Assembly: GCA_938075415.1 (NCBI GenBank)
Contig: CALJHC010000013.1
Location: 1-64,000, forward strand
From: an uncultured Rubripirellula sp.
Lineage (GTDB): Bacteria; Planctomycetota; Planctomycetia; Pirellulales; Pirellulaceae
Length of the DNA stretch: 64,000 nucleotides
Reading direction: 5' to 3'
In this document: positions 27,914-40,019 of the stretch, one piece after another
How positions within the stretch are numbered: position 1 is the first letter of the stretch
Layout of the letters: every line of letters begins with the position of its first letter
Program-made: the position numbers and the translations under genes
The notes under the pieces: model-generated
The model's input: only the letters and a program-made list of their open reading frames with translations
Databases searched by the model: none
What the model was told of the DNA's origin: nothing

Positions 27914-28370
27914 GAGTTCAAGAACGACCCGACTCGGTCTCATCCTCGGCAACGACCTTAATCCATTCATCGATTAACTTCGAAGCAATCTTGCCACGAT
28001 CTTTTTATTGGCCGGCCGACAAGGACCACATCCAACCAAATTGGTGACCCAGCATCTTTCATGACATGTCTTTACTTTAAGTTTTAGGACGCTGCTGAAA
28101 ATGGGGATTCGAACTGCTGGTGGCTCAAGTGATTGTCAAACTGACCACAAGCAATCCTGAAGCCACCGATCTTGCAGCGGTGGCGGTGGCTTCACGTATC
28201 CTCACGATAATCAACGATGGATTCGCTTGTCAGGGCAAAGCCGGGCCGAGTTCAATTGAATGGCTAAATCCAACCGGCGACAAGCAAACGCGAAAAGAAA
28301 CGGCAGATTAATCGTGCAATCTGATCTACAAACAAAAGGTCTCGCGATGCGAAAGAATCCGAGCCCCTTC
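27914..28370. other. Intergenic stretch, possible gene remnant
   Basis: A 63-codon frame at 28120-28311 (GTG start, MAQVIVKLTTSNPEATDLAAV...) reads like ordinary protein but matches nothing and lacks a ribosome site; it may be a remnant. Otherwise empty. Confidence 0.3.
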
Positions 28371-29000
28371 TTACGCGTTCAGAAAAGCCTTCACACGATT
28401 AATCATGTCGAATGAAACTTCAGCCGCTGGGCGATCCGCATCAATCACTTCGAACGCTTGACCACTATTCGGAAGCTCACTCAAGAATGCTTGGCGAACC
28501 GATTCCAAATAATCAACGCCACGACTTTCCATTCGGTCAGCAGGCCCACTGATTCGCTGCATCGCGTTCTGTGCGGGCATGTCGAGTAATAAGGTCAAAT
28601 CCGGTTGAAGATTCGCGTTAGCCCAACGCCCCATCTCCCAAAGCTGATTCGCCGACACGTCGCCACCGATACTTTGATACACAACGTTTGCGAGAAGGAA
28701 ACGATCAGAGATGACACTGATGCCATCTGCCAAAGCGGGTCGAATCGTTGTTTCAATCATCTCGCAGCGACTCGCCATGAATAACATCGCTTCGGTCCGA
28801 CGATGCATCTCCAGTTCACTGTTGAGAAGTAAACCACGAAGTTCCTGGCCGATTGGTGTGGTGCCCGGATCCCGCAAAGCGAGGACACGATGGCCAAGCT
28901 GCTCAAGACAATCGGTCAAGGATTTCATCTGCGTGGACTTTCCAACGCCGTCAATCCCATCCAGTGTGATGAATACCGGTTGTTTTAATTGATCAGTCAT
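28371..29000 (-). CDS. tmk: Thymidylate kinase
   Basis: 209 residues. Phosphorylates dTMP to dTDP. P-loop ITLDGIDGVGKSTQMKSL near the N-terminus, the DR motif in ISDRFLLANVVYQ, and the LID-type segment ISGPADRMESRGVDYLESVRQAF. Its ATG overlaps the stop of the upstream membrane-protein gene by 4 nt (28997-29000), so expression is coupled. Confidence 0.94.
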   Translation of the reverse strand: MTDQLKQPVFITLDGIDGVGKSTQMKSLTDCLEQLGHRVLALRDPGTTPIGQELRGLLLNSELEMHRRTEAMLFMASRCEMIETTIRPALADGISVISDRFLLANVVYQSIGGDVSANQLWEMGRWANANLQPDLTLLLDMPAQNAMQRISGPADRMESRGVDYLESVRQAFLSELPNSGQAFEVIDADRPAAEVSFDMINRVKAFLNA

Positions 29001-29569
29001 GGACGCCTCGGCGTATTTGAAAACTGGCTCGCCGCATCAGGCTTGCCTGTGATTGGAAAATGCTGGTAGTCAACCACAACCCAAGTACCAGATCGTGCTT
29101 CCATTCGTAAAATCAGCAGACGCAAAACACGAACATTCTGAATTTGTCCGCGTCGATCACTCACATCGACTTTGGCACTCAGCTCAACATCCGCTTCTTG
29201 CGGAAAAGTCCCTTCAATCAAATCGATGCGGCGAATCTTGTTAATCGCTGCCAAGGTAAATTGATATCGCGACAATTCAGCTCGCGCGCGATCCCTCAAC
29301 TCCGGATCACCAATCACTTTGACCGCCCGTTCCGCATCATTACTCTCGACGGCATCTGCCAGTTCATAAAGCAACGACTCAATCTGCTCTCGGTCGGTTT
29401 CCCATTTCGCTGCGATCAAATGAACCACAGGAATGAGTGCCAAGAAAACGAGTCCGGACCCTGCAGCCCCGCGTTTGCCGGTTTGCAACCAACCAAAAAA
29501 CAGGGCGCCTGAGCATGCCGCAAGCATCAACGAAAGAAGCATCGGCTGCTCGGCAAGCAGATTGATCAT
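28997..29569 (-). CDS. Membrane protein of unknown function, coupled to tmk
   Basis: 190 residues. Two hydrophobic segments near the N-terminus (LLSLMLAACSGALFFGWLQ and GSGLVFLALIPVVHLIAA, about 10-50) are followed by a soluble domain of about 140 residues. That domain has an acidic helix (ESLLYELADAVESNDAERAVKVI) and a beta-rich C-terminal half (DVELSAKVDVSDRRGQIQNVRVLRLLILRMEARSGTWVVVDY in separate strands), resembling SnoaL/NTF2-like or DUF4440-type folds by pattern only. Probably an operon partner of tmk by overlap; no functional link is known. Confidence 0.75.
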   Translation of the reverse strand: MINLLAEQPMLLSLMLAACSGALFFGWLQTGKRGAAGSGLVFLALIPVVHLIAAKWETDREQIESLLYELADAVESNDAERAVKVIGDPELRDRARAELSRYQFTLAAINKIRRIDLIEGTFPQEADVELSAKVDVSDRRGQIQNVRVLRLLILRMEARSGTWVVVDYQHFPITGKPDAASQFSNTPRRP

Positions 29570-29963
29570 GCAGACGCCTCCGGATAATTCATTCGATAAA
29601 GGTCATTTGCGTCCACTTCGGACAGCAGCTACTTATTGGCGCTCAGTTATACACCGATTTCGCTTAACACCATTGGAACATGCAAGAGGGACACCTCAAG
29701 AGTCGCAGGGGGACGTTTTTTTTCACGAACCGCCACGACTCTGTCACGGATCACGCAAGCAACCTAAACGAGGCGTTTCATCGCTGCAAACGACATTTGA
29801 AATTGCCGGTCCTGCAGCGTTGATGATTCCTGATCAGATCCAAGATTCTCGCTCGACTAGCCGAAGTCAACCAACCACCCGCCAAGAAAAAAGGTGATGC
29901 CTTTGACTTCCGTCAGACATCACCTCGTTCTAACACCGTAATTCGCAAAGCGTATTCGGTGGG
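29570..29963. other. Intergenic stretch holding the enolase terminator
   Basis: Apart from the terminator at 29887-29924 nothing is recognised. Confidence 0.5.
29887..29924 (-). terminator. Terminator downstream of enolase
   Basis: Inverted repeat GGTGATG / CATCACC with an inner TTGAC / GTCAG extension and a TTCC loop, followed on the minus strand by six T. About 40 bp after the eno stop. Confidence 0.8.
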
Positions 29964-31958
<1,995 letters not shown>

Positions 31959-32576
31959 ATGTTTACCGGACTTGTAGAGACCAAGGGGCGAGTCACCGAA
32001 ATGCTCGAGCAGCCACCGGGCTATCGTTTCACCATCGCCTCTGGCGTCGTTGCCGAAGGTGTAAAAATTGGCGATAGCATCTGCATCAATGGTTGCTGCC
32101 TGACTGTTATCGCAATCAAAGGGGAAATGCTAGATTTTGAGGCGGGTGAGGAAACGCTCTCTCGGACAAATCTTGGCAAAATCGGCATAGGTTCCAGCGT
32201 CAATCTTGAACGCTCGCTCGCGGTGGGCGATCGTCTCGGTGGACATTATGTCACCGGCCATGTGGATGCTTTGGGAACGCTGATCGAGCGTCGCGATGAC
32301 CCACCATGGGCACACCTGCGATTCCGGTTACCTTCAAAACTAGCATCCCAAGTTGTCAGCAAAGGCAGCATCGCAATCGATGGGATTAGCTTAACCGTTG
32401 TCGATGCTGATCAAGACTCTTTTTCTGTCGCATTGATCCCTCACACTTTACAAGTCACCACACTGGGCGAACGTGCCATTGGTGATTCAGTGAACTTGGA
32501 AACAGATGTCCTCGCAAAGTATGTCGAACGTAGTCTCCAAATGAACTCCACCAACGCAACAGGACCTCAGCCTTGA
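31959..32576 (+). CDS. ribE: Riboflavin synthase, alpha subunit
   Basis: 205 residues. Start is ATG at 31959 ([12 protein letters not shown], the canonical N-terminus), not the in-frame TTG at 31941. The enzyme makes riboflavin from two 6,7-dimethyl-8-ribityllumazine molecules. Two lumazine-binding repeats are visible: [13 protein letters not shown] ... [14 protein letters not shown] and [12 protein letters not shown] ... [17 protein letters not shown]. Its stop overlaps the TTG start of rsmA (TTGA at 32573-32576). Confidence 0.95.
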   Translation: MFTGLVETKGRVTEMLEQPPGYRFTIASGVVAEGVKIGDSICINGCCLTVIAIKGEMLDFEAGEETLSRTNLGKIGIGSSVNLERSLAVGDRLGGHYVTGHVDALGTLIERRDDPPWAHLRFRLPSKLASQVVSKGSIAIDGISLTVVDADQDSFSVALIPHTLQVTTLGERAIGDSVNLETDVLAKYVERSLQMNSTNATGPQP

Positions 32577-33484
32577 GCGATTCGCGTCAAACCGCTACTT
32601 ACCTTTCAAAACGTCTAGCAGCCGCTGGCCTGAGGCCCGTCTCTCGATTTGGCCAGAACTTTTTAATTGATCTGAATCTGGTTGACCTGATTGCTCGCTC
32701 GGCCGATTTGCGGAAAACAGATGTCGTGCTAGAAATCGGCACGGGCGTTGGATCGCTGACGACACGCCTTTGCGATCAAGCCGGTGCCGTCCTGACTGTC
32801 GAGATTGACAACAATCTGCACCGCCTTGCAAGTGAAGAACTCGCTGGACGACCCAATGTTCGCCTGATTCATGGTGATGCTCTTCGAAATAAGAACTCGC
32901 TGCGTTCTGACCTGATGGAGCAAATACAGGATGCCATGCAACGCATCGGATCCGAAGCAAGATTCCTACTGGTCGCTAATCTTCCTTACAACGTAGCCAC
33001 GCCGATCATCAGTAACCTGCTGCACGAAACACCAACTCCCGACACCATGGTGGTGACGATACAAAAAGAACTAGCCGACCGAATCATTGCCACGCCGGGA
33101 AACAAAGATTATGGCGCTTTGACTGTCTGGATCCAGTCGCTCTGCAAAGCCGAGATTGTTCGCATTCTTTCACCAAAGGTATTTTGGCCTAGGCCCAAAG
33201 TTAACTCGGCAATCATTCGACTGGATCGTCTTCCCGGTGCTCGCGAAAAATTTGCTGATGTGGCTCATTTTCACCGTACCGTTCGGTCGCTTTTCTTTCA
33301 TCGTCGCAAGTTCCTTCGCAGCGTGGTTATCAGTGCAATGAAAAACTCGCTCAGTAAATCGCAGGTCGATGAAATCTTACAACGATTGGAATACGACGAA
33401 ACTTCTCGCGCCGAGCAACTCTCAATTCAACAAATTCAAGACCTGGCTGAAGCCTTGCGAGTTGCGGAAATCGAATCCTCCTGA
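32573..33484 (+). CDS. rsmA: 16S rRNA dimethyladenosine transferase RsmA (KsgA)
   Basis: 303 residues from a TTG start that overlaps the ribE stop. Methylates two adjacent adenosines near the 3' end of 16S rRNA. Motifs: [16 protein letters not shown], the SAM-binding [28 protein letters not shown], and catalytic NLPYN in [15 protein letters not shown], then [17 protein letters not shown]. The C-terminal helical part ([20 protein letters not shown]) is normal. Confidence 0.94.
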   Translation: MSDSRQTATYLSKRLAAAGLRPVSRFGQNFLIDLNLVDLIARSADLRKTDVVLEIGTGVGSLTTRLCDQAGAVLTVEIDNNLHRLASEELAGRPNVRLIHGDALRNKNSLRSDLMEQIQDAMQRIGSEARFLLVANLPYNVATPIISNLLHETPTPDTMVVTIQKELADRIIATPGNKDYGALTVWIQSLCKAEIVRILSPKVFWPRPKVNSAIIRLDRLPGAREKFADVAHFHRTVRSLFFHRRKFLRSVVISAMKNSLSKSQVDEILQRLEYDETSRAEQLSIQQIQDLAEALRVAEIESS

Positions 33485-34859
33485 TCACTTTCCTTGACTG
33501 AAGCATCCTCCGAATCGTGGCGGAACAGTCTCACCTGAATCGATGCGATCACGGTACCTGAAACGCAAACCATCATGTTAGGTTCTGAAATTCATTACAA
33601 CGGATTTGAAAGAGACCATTGATCAGAACTCTCGTGCGTGACGACCTTGAGTCGCTGTCAACCAAGCTTTAAAAATCATCCCGTTACGACTCCATTGAAT
33701 TCACACTCGGTGGCACTGTTTATTGACTGAACATCGGCCATCGATTCATCGGACGATTTTCCTTGCGAGTTAACTTCACGCGCGCGATTCACCTTCCCTA
33801 ACGGGTCGGGCAACCGCCCAACCCTGAGCTCGTCTGCCGTCAATGAATTTGGAGCTCAGAAAACTCAAATGAGCCCGAGACGATGACCTTGCCATCGCCG
33901 AGTTCTCTCCGCTGAGAAAAATGGCCTCTGGAGGTAGCTTCGGATTGGATAATCTGAGACTTCGAGTTACCCAAATGTCCCCTTGGGAACTTTCATCTTT
34001 CCACTTTTTATTCCAACCAGTTCGTTGAATGACGGAAACGAATTCTTGAGTCAGCGTGAGTCCACAACGATGCACAGCCATTCAGATTGGAGATGCAGGA
34101 TGGCACGGATCTTTGAAATCAATGCCTGGATAACCAAAACGGATTCTCCGGCGTTATCAACAGATAGACGTTCCACGTGCAAAGTCATGTTCAGGCCTTA
34201 CGAGCAGACGGAAGCAACAACAAAAAGCTGAATCAGGCTTCTTGAACCCGAGCAAACAGCCCGTTTTCCAATGATTGAGAAAGGACGGTGCAGGCGGCAT
34301 GCTGAAAAAATTTCGCAGTCCACTACTGTCGTCAAAGAAAAAACGGCAAACCTGAGCCCTCAAACATCGCTCAGCCCCTCGTTTTGTGGAACCACGAAAA
34401 GCCTGCCAGCGTCGAAGGGATGACGAGGACAGAAAGTTGCGAGTAGGACGCCCCCTTGTTTAGGGAGTGATTACTCGTCAAGCCAAACTGCCGGAATGAC
34501 CAGATTTTTAGACACTGTCAAAGCGGAGAGCCCCCAAAAGGCAAACTGCAATGGTTAGAGAAACCACTGCTCATTGACTAAGCTAACAGGAGACCCGCTG
34601 CAATCCCGGCACCCCCAAGGCGATTCAGCGTTAACCGAGGTCGAAACGGCTAGCTGCCTCCCCTCAATGTTAAATGGTAACGGTTGTAGGGAATTGACTG
34701 TTTTCAAGGGTCCTGAATGCCGACTCAGAAGAAGGGTTTTCGTTGCCAAAATTTTGAATTCAGCCTGAAATCACGACCCGCTAGTTCGCCTTGCCATCAT
34801 TTGCAACGTGGCGACGACTGCCGCCCCTGCCCACCATCTCGTCAATCGAAAGCGTATCC
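33485..34859. other. Intergenic stretch of 1.4 kb, no gene recognised
   Basis: Several open frames of 60-100 codons on both strands lack any recognisable content. The last 100 bp before the giant surface-protein gene contain in-frame TTG and ATG alternatives for its start. Confidence 0.4.
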
Positions 34860-37800
34860 ATGTCGTTCAATGCCGACCATCGCAGCCTCCGCAAACGCAT
34901 CAGTAGCATGATCTGGGGTGAAGGGATGTTTTCGGGAAAAGAGGAAAAGAGTGATTCCAAGAAGAGGCACTTGCTTCTTGAGACGCTCGAGAAGCGTGCC
35001 CTGTTGGCAGGTGACGTTGAATTACTTTTCACGGACAATTCGGACGCATCGGGAATCGCGGAGGAGAACACCGCTGAAATTGCCAGTTCCCCTTTTGGCG
35101 GTCAACTTGAATTTTCCGGCCAAGCCGAGGGCGAGGCAGCTCCTGATTTGGTCCAGTTTGCCAAAGATTTGACCACCGCTGGCGTGAAGTTCTTTGGAGC
35201 GGCCTGGTGCTCATTCTGCACGGACCAGAAGCAGCTCTTTCAGGACGGGGGAGAGTTCCTGCCGTTCATTGAAGTGAGCAATCCGGACCGATCTCTCAAC
35301 GCCACCGGCGTCGCAGAGAATATCGAAACCTTTCCGACTTGGGAATTCCCTGACTCCAGTCGCGAGACAGGAGTCCTTAGCCTGCAAACACTCAGCGATC
35401 GAAGTGGCGTTGCAATTGCGCAAAGCGAGTTACCATCCTTCCTAGCCATTGGGGACCAGATCGCAGAGATCGGCTCTCCGTTACACATTCCGGTCGATGC
35501 CTACTCTCCGACAGGCGAGGCATTGACGGTGACCGTGTCGGTGGATGACCCCAGCCTTCTTGAAGCGACCGTTCTTTCGGGCAATCGCTCGATTCGGATC
35601 AACCTCGCCGGCTATGACGACATGGTTTTCGAACTTTTTGAACAGCGTGCAGAAACCGCTTCGGGGCGTGTGATCGCGCTGGCTGAGGACAATTTCTACG
35701 ATGGCATCATCTTCCATCGTGTTGTTGATGGCTTTGTTATTCAAGGTGGTGACCCGACCGGAACGGGAACAAGCGGCTCAAACTTGGGGACTTTTGACGA
35801 TGACTTCCATCCCGAACTGCAACACAATCGCGAGGGTGTTCTCTCGTTTGCAAAATCATCGGACGACACAAACAACTCGCAGTTTTTTGTAACGGAGGTA
35901 CCCACCCGTTTTCTGGATTTCAACCATTCTGTATTTGGCCAATTAGTTGAGGGCTTTGATGTCCGCGAAGCAATCAGCCAAACTGCAACCAACTCATCCA
36001 GCCGACCCATCAATGATGTCACCATGACAACCGTCGATGTTTTCGATGACACCGAGAACAGCGTGGTGATGCTGAAACCGACCGGAGCGGGATCGGGGAC
36101 AACCGCCGTTACCTTCACCGTGACAGATCAAAGTGGCAATGTCGCGACGGAGACCATTCAGGTTTCAGTGACGGCCGACTCGTCCAACAGCCAGCCCTAC
36201 CTCAGTGACATTACCTCTCCGATCACGTCATCGATCAATACACCAGCAGAACTTCAACTCAGCAGCGTTGACATTGAGGGTGACGCGGTCAGTTACTTCG
36301 CACAATCGTTATCCAGTGCCTCAAATGGGTCAGTCTCCGTTGATGCAAATACCGGTCTGGTGACCGTCACACCCGCCAACGACTTCATCGGGACCATCAC
36401 CGTACAAGTTGGCGTCGCTCCAGGTCCCGGCGTCACCGGAAACGGAGTCAATGACTCCGATACGCAACGTGTTTCCTTCGTCTTTGAAGCCAACTCTCTG
36501 CCGGCACCCAGCGCCATTGACCTCTCCTCCGGCAGCGATTCAGGCACTAGTTCAACGGACAACATAACGAACAACGGCTCACTTGCTTTTTTAGTGTCGG
36601 GCGTCACCAGTGGAGCGACGGTCACCATCATCGACACCACGACTTCAACGGTGGTTGGCACGGGTACGGCAACTGATGCCAACGTCATCATTACGACCAA
36701 CAATATCGCGGCTCTTGGTGACGGTTCTTACCAGTTAGCTGCGTACCAATCCATCGGAAACACTTTCAGTCCTGACTCGCCAACATTGAAGGTCATCTAT
36801 GACACCACGCCACCGGCGTCAGTGATTGGCAGCGCGGCGACTCAAGCCAATGTGGGTCGCCCCTTTAGTACCGACTTAATCAGCAACGAAGAAGGCAGCG
36901 GAATTACCTACTCGGTCAATAATCCACCCACGGGACTTTCGATCGAGCCATCAACGGGGGCCATCAACTGGACTCCGGTTGGAAGCCAACTGGGCGATCA
37001 CTCACTTGAAATTGTCGTTACCGACACCGCTGGGAATCAAAGGACAGAAACCCTCACCATCACCGTTGGTGAAGCACCCACCGCGGAAGTTCGCCTGGAC
37101 ATCACCGACACCGATGGCAACGCGATTTCCACCGTGGCAGTCGGTGAAACCTTCCTCGTGAAAATGGTCGCCATTGACGCAAGAGCGTTCTCCCAACCCG
37201 GGATCTACGGCGCCTATGCAGACATCATTTTTGACCCAGCCCTGATCCAGCCGGATGCGGTGAACCCAATCCAATACGATAGCGGGTTCGGCCTCCTACA
37301 AAAGGGAACCGTCCAAACCAATCAGATTGATGAACTCGGCGCAGTTAGTAGCTCAATAGTGGCCTCGAATGTCGCAGAGAGTCACATTGCCACCCTGCGA
37401 TTTACAGCCATTTCCGGCGGAACGGTCAATCTGCGCAGTGAACCTGCGGACGACGTGAACAGCGAATTCCTGATGTTCGGCATTGACGAACAAATCGCCG
37501 CCTCTGCAATCAACTACGGCAGCACCAATTTGACGATTGGACAGAGCTTTTCTGTCGCTGATGACCAGATCACCATGGCAGAAGATTCGTTGTCGACCGA
37601 AATCGACGTACTTTCGAATGACCAAGTCCTGTCAGGAACTGGTGCCTTGACCGTGATCTCGATTACGCAACCAACCGATGGCGGTACGGCCACACTGGAT
37701 TCGGGGGTCGTCTCCTTCACACCGCTAGCAGACTTTTTTGGTTCTGTCGATTTCACCTACCGAGTCAGTGATACTCAAGGCATTCAGCAAACCGGCAACG

Positions 37801-39809
37801 TCACGGTAACCGTCGAACCGGTCAATGATCCTCCAAGCGGGATCCCTGACACGATCACCGTGAACGAGAACTCAGGCAACAACTTTCTTAACGTCTTGAT
37901 CAATGATTCCGTGCTGCCCGATTCAGACGAAACGTTGCGGGTTGTCAGTCTTTCGCCAGCAGGAACGACTGACAACGGTGGATCCATCACGATCGCCCCT
38001 GATGGTGCCGGTGTTTTCTACCAACCAGCAACCGACTTTTCCGGTACTGACTCATTCACCTACACCGTCAGCGATGGCTCACTCGAGGAAATCGTGAACG
38101 TCTCGGTGACCGTTACCAATCCTGACAATCCGCCAACAGCCAATGACGATACATTCAACATCACCGAGGATGATGCGGAAAGCAGCTTGGATATCCTTGC
38201 CAACGATTCGCAGGATGTCGATGGACAAGCCTTCATCATTGAGTCAGTTGGAACCCCTGACGCTGGTGGGAACGCACGCATCTCTGAGGATGGACTCGAG
38301 TTCTATTATCAACCCGCAGCCAACTTCAATGGCACCGAATCCTTCACTTATCTCCTTCGTGATTCGGGAGGTGGATCAGCGGCAGGAACGATTACCGTTA
38401 ATGTTCAGTCGGTTAACGATGCTCCACCGGCCACTGACCTAACATTCACGCGCAACCGTGGTGGCGACAACCAAGAACTCTTGACGATTGCGGACCTGCC
38501 AACGAACCCAGACGCGGGCGAAACCCTCACCATCACCGTACAAGCAACCACGGCCGCAAATGGGGTTGCCCAGGTGGAACCGATAACGCAAACCATTCTC
38601 TATACGCCGCCCATTGATTTTGTCGGCACCGACACCATCAGTTACACCGTTTCCGATGGCAGTGATTTAACAAGCTCTGGGACCATTACTGTCGAGGTCA
38701 CCGATTACGAACCCCGAGTGATCCAACTCACGCTGCCTCAATCACCTAGTGAACTCACCATCGCTGAGGTCACCTTGCAGGGAACGGACCTCTCAGGAAA
38801 CTCTGTCCAAGAAACCATCGACTATGGCGACGATGCTGCGACATTCGACGATCTCATGCCTGGCCAATACACGATTCGCATCCCGGCAATTCCCTTCTTT
38901 CAAAATGCGGAACAACCCAAAGAGATCCCAGTCAGCAGTGACTCAGACGATGGCGATACGACTGTCGAATCAGGCATTGGGCGTCTGCGTCCTGAATTTA
39001 TCTCGATCCGAGACTGGCTAAGGTCCACCCCCAAGAACTCAATTCTTACCGCGATTGCCCCTGGCCAATCCAGCGTCATGGTATCCGAATCTTCCCAAGC
39101 AAATCTCAACTCACCTGATGTAAAACTGGATGGCAGCAGCTCATTAATCACGGTTGAGCACATCCAAATCTCAACGGATGAAAATTCACAATCCACTAGC
39201 ACACCGGTGCGATCCACCTTTGACGCGAACGATCAATCCATCGTGCAGCGTCGTGGTGAAATCAATGGCCTTGTGCTATTCAAAATCTCGACCAACCAAC
39301 TCACGTTTACCCCCGTGGGTGAAGGCACGAGTGGTGCCGAGGGTGAGCAGGCGGCCACGGCCCCTCCTCTGTCACTTCCCAATCCAAGCAATCCCGAGGG
39401 TGAATCGGTTGCTCATTTGTTTGAATCACCAAACAATCTGAATTCTGACATCAACCCGTCAAGTTCGAACGTTAACGACTTGAATGAACAAACATTGGCG
39501 TCGGTCACCGTCGCCGATATTTTTGTTCCGATGACCACCTCAGCTCAAGCCTCAAATCAGTCGCTGGCGATGCCAATGCCCGAGGGTGAGAAGTGGATTG
39601 GCAGAATTCCGAACGCCGAAACGCTGCAAAGCAATACCGGGACACAAGCGAGACCAGTGGATGCAGCACTGGAATCGATTCAAACAGATCTGGCAATCGA
39701 TTCTCGCATCGAGAAAATTCTCGAGGACGACGACCTTGCTGACCAAGTCCTCGCTGACCAAACTGATCGCATCAATGCAATTGATCGAGCCATCAACCAA
39801 CCCCTCTAA
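34860..39809 (+). CDS. Giant surface protein: LEPR signal, thioredoxin-like, cyclophilin, cohesin-like and cadherin-like domains
   Basis: 1649 residues from ATG 34860; a TTG at 34791 and an ATG at 34926 (preceded by GGTGAAGGG) are alternatives. The N-terminus carries LLLETLEKRALLAGD, the planctomycete-type LEPR export motif. Next is a thioredoxin-like segment with GAAWCSFCTDQKQLF (Cys117, Cys120). Residues about 253-400 are a cyclophilin-type peptidyl-prolyl isomerase: FHRVVDGFVIQGGDPTGTG, GVLSFAK, NNSQFFVTEVP, HSVFGQLVEG, keeping the Arg and Phe catalytic-site positions but with Phe where CypA has its Trp. A region at about 742-895 resembles a cohesin domain. About 900-1283 holds four cadherin/VCBS-type repeats, each closing with FTYxVSDG-like and VNDPP-like elements. 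The tail (about 1300-1649) is low-complexity Ser/Asn-rich. Likely cell-surface or secreted; joined foldase domains suggest a role in outer protein folding. Confidence 0.88.
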   Translation: MSFNADHRSLRKRISSMIWGEGMFSGKEEKSDSKKRHLLLETLEKRALLAGDVELLFTDNSDASGIAEENTAEIASSPFGGQLEFSGQAEGEAAPDLVQFAKDLTTAGVKFFGAAWCSFCTDQKQLFQDGGEFLPFIEVSNPDRSLNATGVAENIETFPTWEFPDSSRETGVLSLQTLSDRSGVAIAQSELPSFLAIGDQIAEIGSPLHIPVDAYSPTGEALTVTVSVDDPSLLEATVLSGNRSIRINLAGYDDMVFELFEQRAETASGRVIALAEDNFYDGIIFHRVVDGFVIQGGDPTGTGTSGSNLGTFDDDFHPELQHNREGVLSFAKSSDDTNNSQFFVTEVPTRFLDFNHSVFGQLVEGFDVREAISQTATNSSSRPINDVTMTTVDVFDDTENSVVMLKPTGAGSGTTAVTFTVTDQSGNVATETIQVSVTADSSNSQPYLSDITSPITSSINTPAELQLSSVDIEGDAVSYFAQSLSSASNGSVSVDANTGLVTVTPANDFIGTITVQVGVAPGPGVTGNGVNDSDTQRVSFVFEANSLPAPSAIDLSSGSDSGTSSTDNITNNGSLAFLVSGVTSGATVTIIDTTTSTVVGTGTATDANVIITTNNIAALGDGSYQLAAYQSIGNTFSPDSPTLKVIYDTTPPASVIGSAATQANVGRPFSTDLISNEEGSGITYSVNNPPTGLSIEPSTGAINWTPVGSQLGDHSLEIVVTDTAGNQRTETLTITVGEAPTAEVRLDITDTDGNAISTVAVGETFLVKMVAIDARAFSQPGIYGAYADIIFDPALIQPDAVNPIQYDSGFGLLQKGTVQTNQIDELGAVSSSIVASNVAESHIATLRFTAISGGTVNLRSEPADDVNSEFLMFGIDEQIAASAINYGSTNLTIGQSFSVADDQITMAEDSLSTEIDVLSNDQVLSGTGALTVISITQPTDGGTATLDSGVVSFTPLADFFGSVDFTYRVSDTQGIQQTGNVTVTVEPVNDPPSGIPDTITVNENSGNNFLNVLINDSVLPDSDETLRVVSLSPAGTTDNGGSITIAPDGAGVFYQPATDFSGTDSFTYTVSDGSLEEIVNVSVTVTNPDNPPTANDDTFNITEDDAESSLDILANDSQDVDGQAFIIESVGTPDAGGNARISEDGLEFYYQPAANFNGTESFTYLLRDSGGGSAAGTITVNVQSVNDAPPATDLTFTRNRGGDNQELLTIADLPTNPDAGETLTITVQATTAANGVAQVEPITQTILYTPPIDFVGTDTISYTVSDGSDLTSSGTITVEVTDYEPRVIQLTLPQSPSELTIAEVTLQGTDLSGNSVQETIDYGDDAATFDDLMPGQYTIRIPAIPFFQNAEQPKEIPVSSDSDDGDTTVESGIGRLRPEFISIRDWLRSTPKNSILTAIAPGQSSVMVSESSQANLNSPDVKLDGSSSLITVEHIQISTDENSQSTSTPVRSTFDANDQSIVQRRGEINGLVLFKISTNQLTFTPVGEGTSGAEGEQAATAPPLSLPNPSNPEGESVAHLFESPNNLNSDINPSSSNVNDLNEQTLASVTVADIFVPMTTSAQASNQSLAMPMPEGEKWIGRIPNAETLQSNTGTQARPVDAALESIQTDLAIDSRIEKILEDDDLADQVLADQTDRINAIDRAINQPL

Positions 39810-39845
39810 TCACAGCGGGAGCATTGGTCTCTGAATGTCTACGAG

Positions 39846-39888
39846 TCCTGAGTGACCCGGATTCCTGAGTGCCCCGGATTCCTGAGTG
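39846..39888. repeat. 17-bp tandem repeat, about 2.5 copies
   Basis: TCCTGAGTGACCCGGAT, TCCTGAGTGCCCCGGAT, then TCCTGAGTG. Non-coding position just after the giant surface-protein gene. Confidence 0.85.
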
Positions 39889-39971
39889 TCTCCCTCTCAC
39901 GTCGACAACAATGCCTCAAAGTCTCAGGACGCTTGGCATCCGCCTTCCCGTTTTAGTTTCGAAGTGCCCCA

Positions 39972-40019
39972 GCATTGAAATGCTATGGCATTGAAGTTCC
40001 ATGGTATTGAAGTTCCATG
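39972..40019. repeat. 16-bp tandem repeat, 3 copies
   Basis: GCATTGAAATGCTATG, GCATTGAAGTTCCATG, GTATTGAAGTTCCATG, followed by a partial GTATTAAA. Confidence 0.85.

Noticed and set aside
28120..28311. 63-codon frame with GTG start
   Set aside because: Protein-like composition but no family, no ribosome site and no terminator; noted only in the gap description.
33776..34081. 101-codon minus-strand frame
   Set aside because: No recognisable motif and overlaps other equally weak frames.
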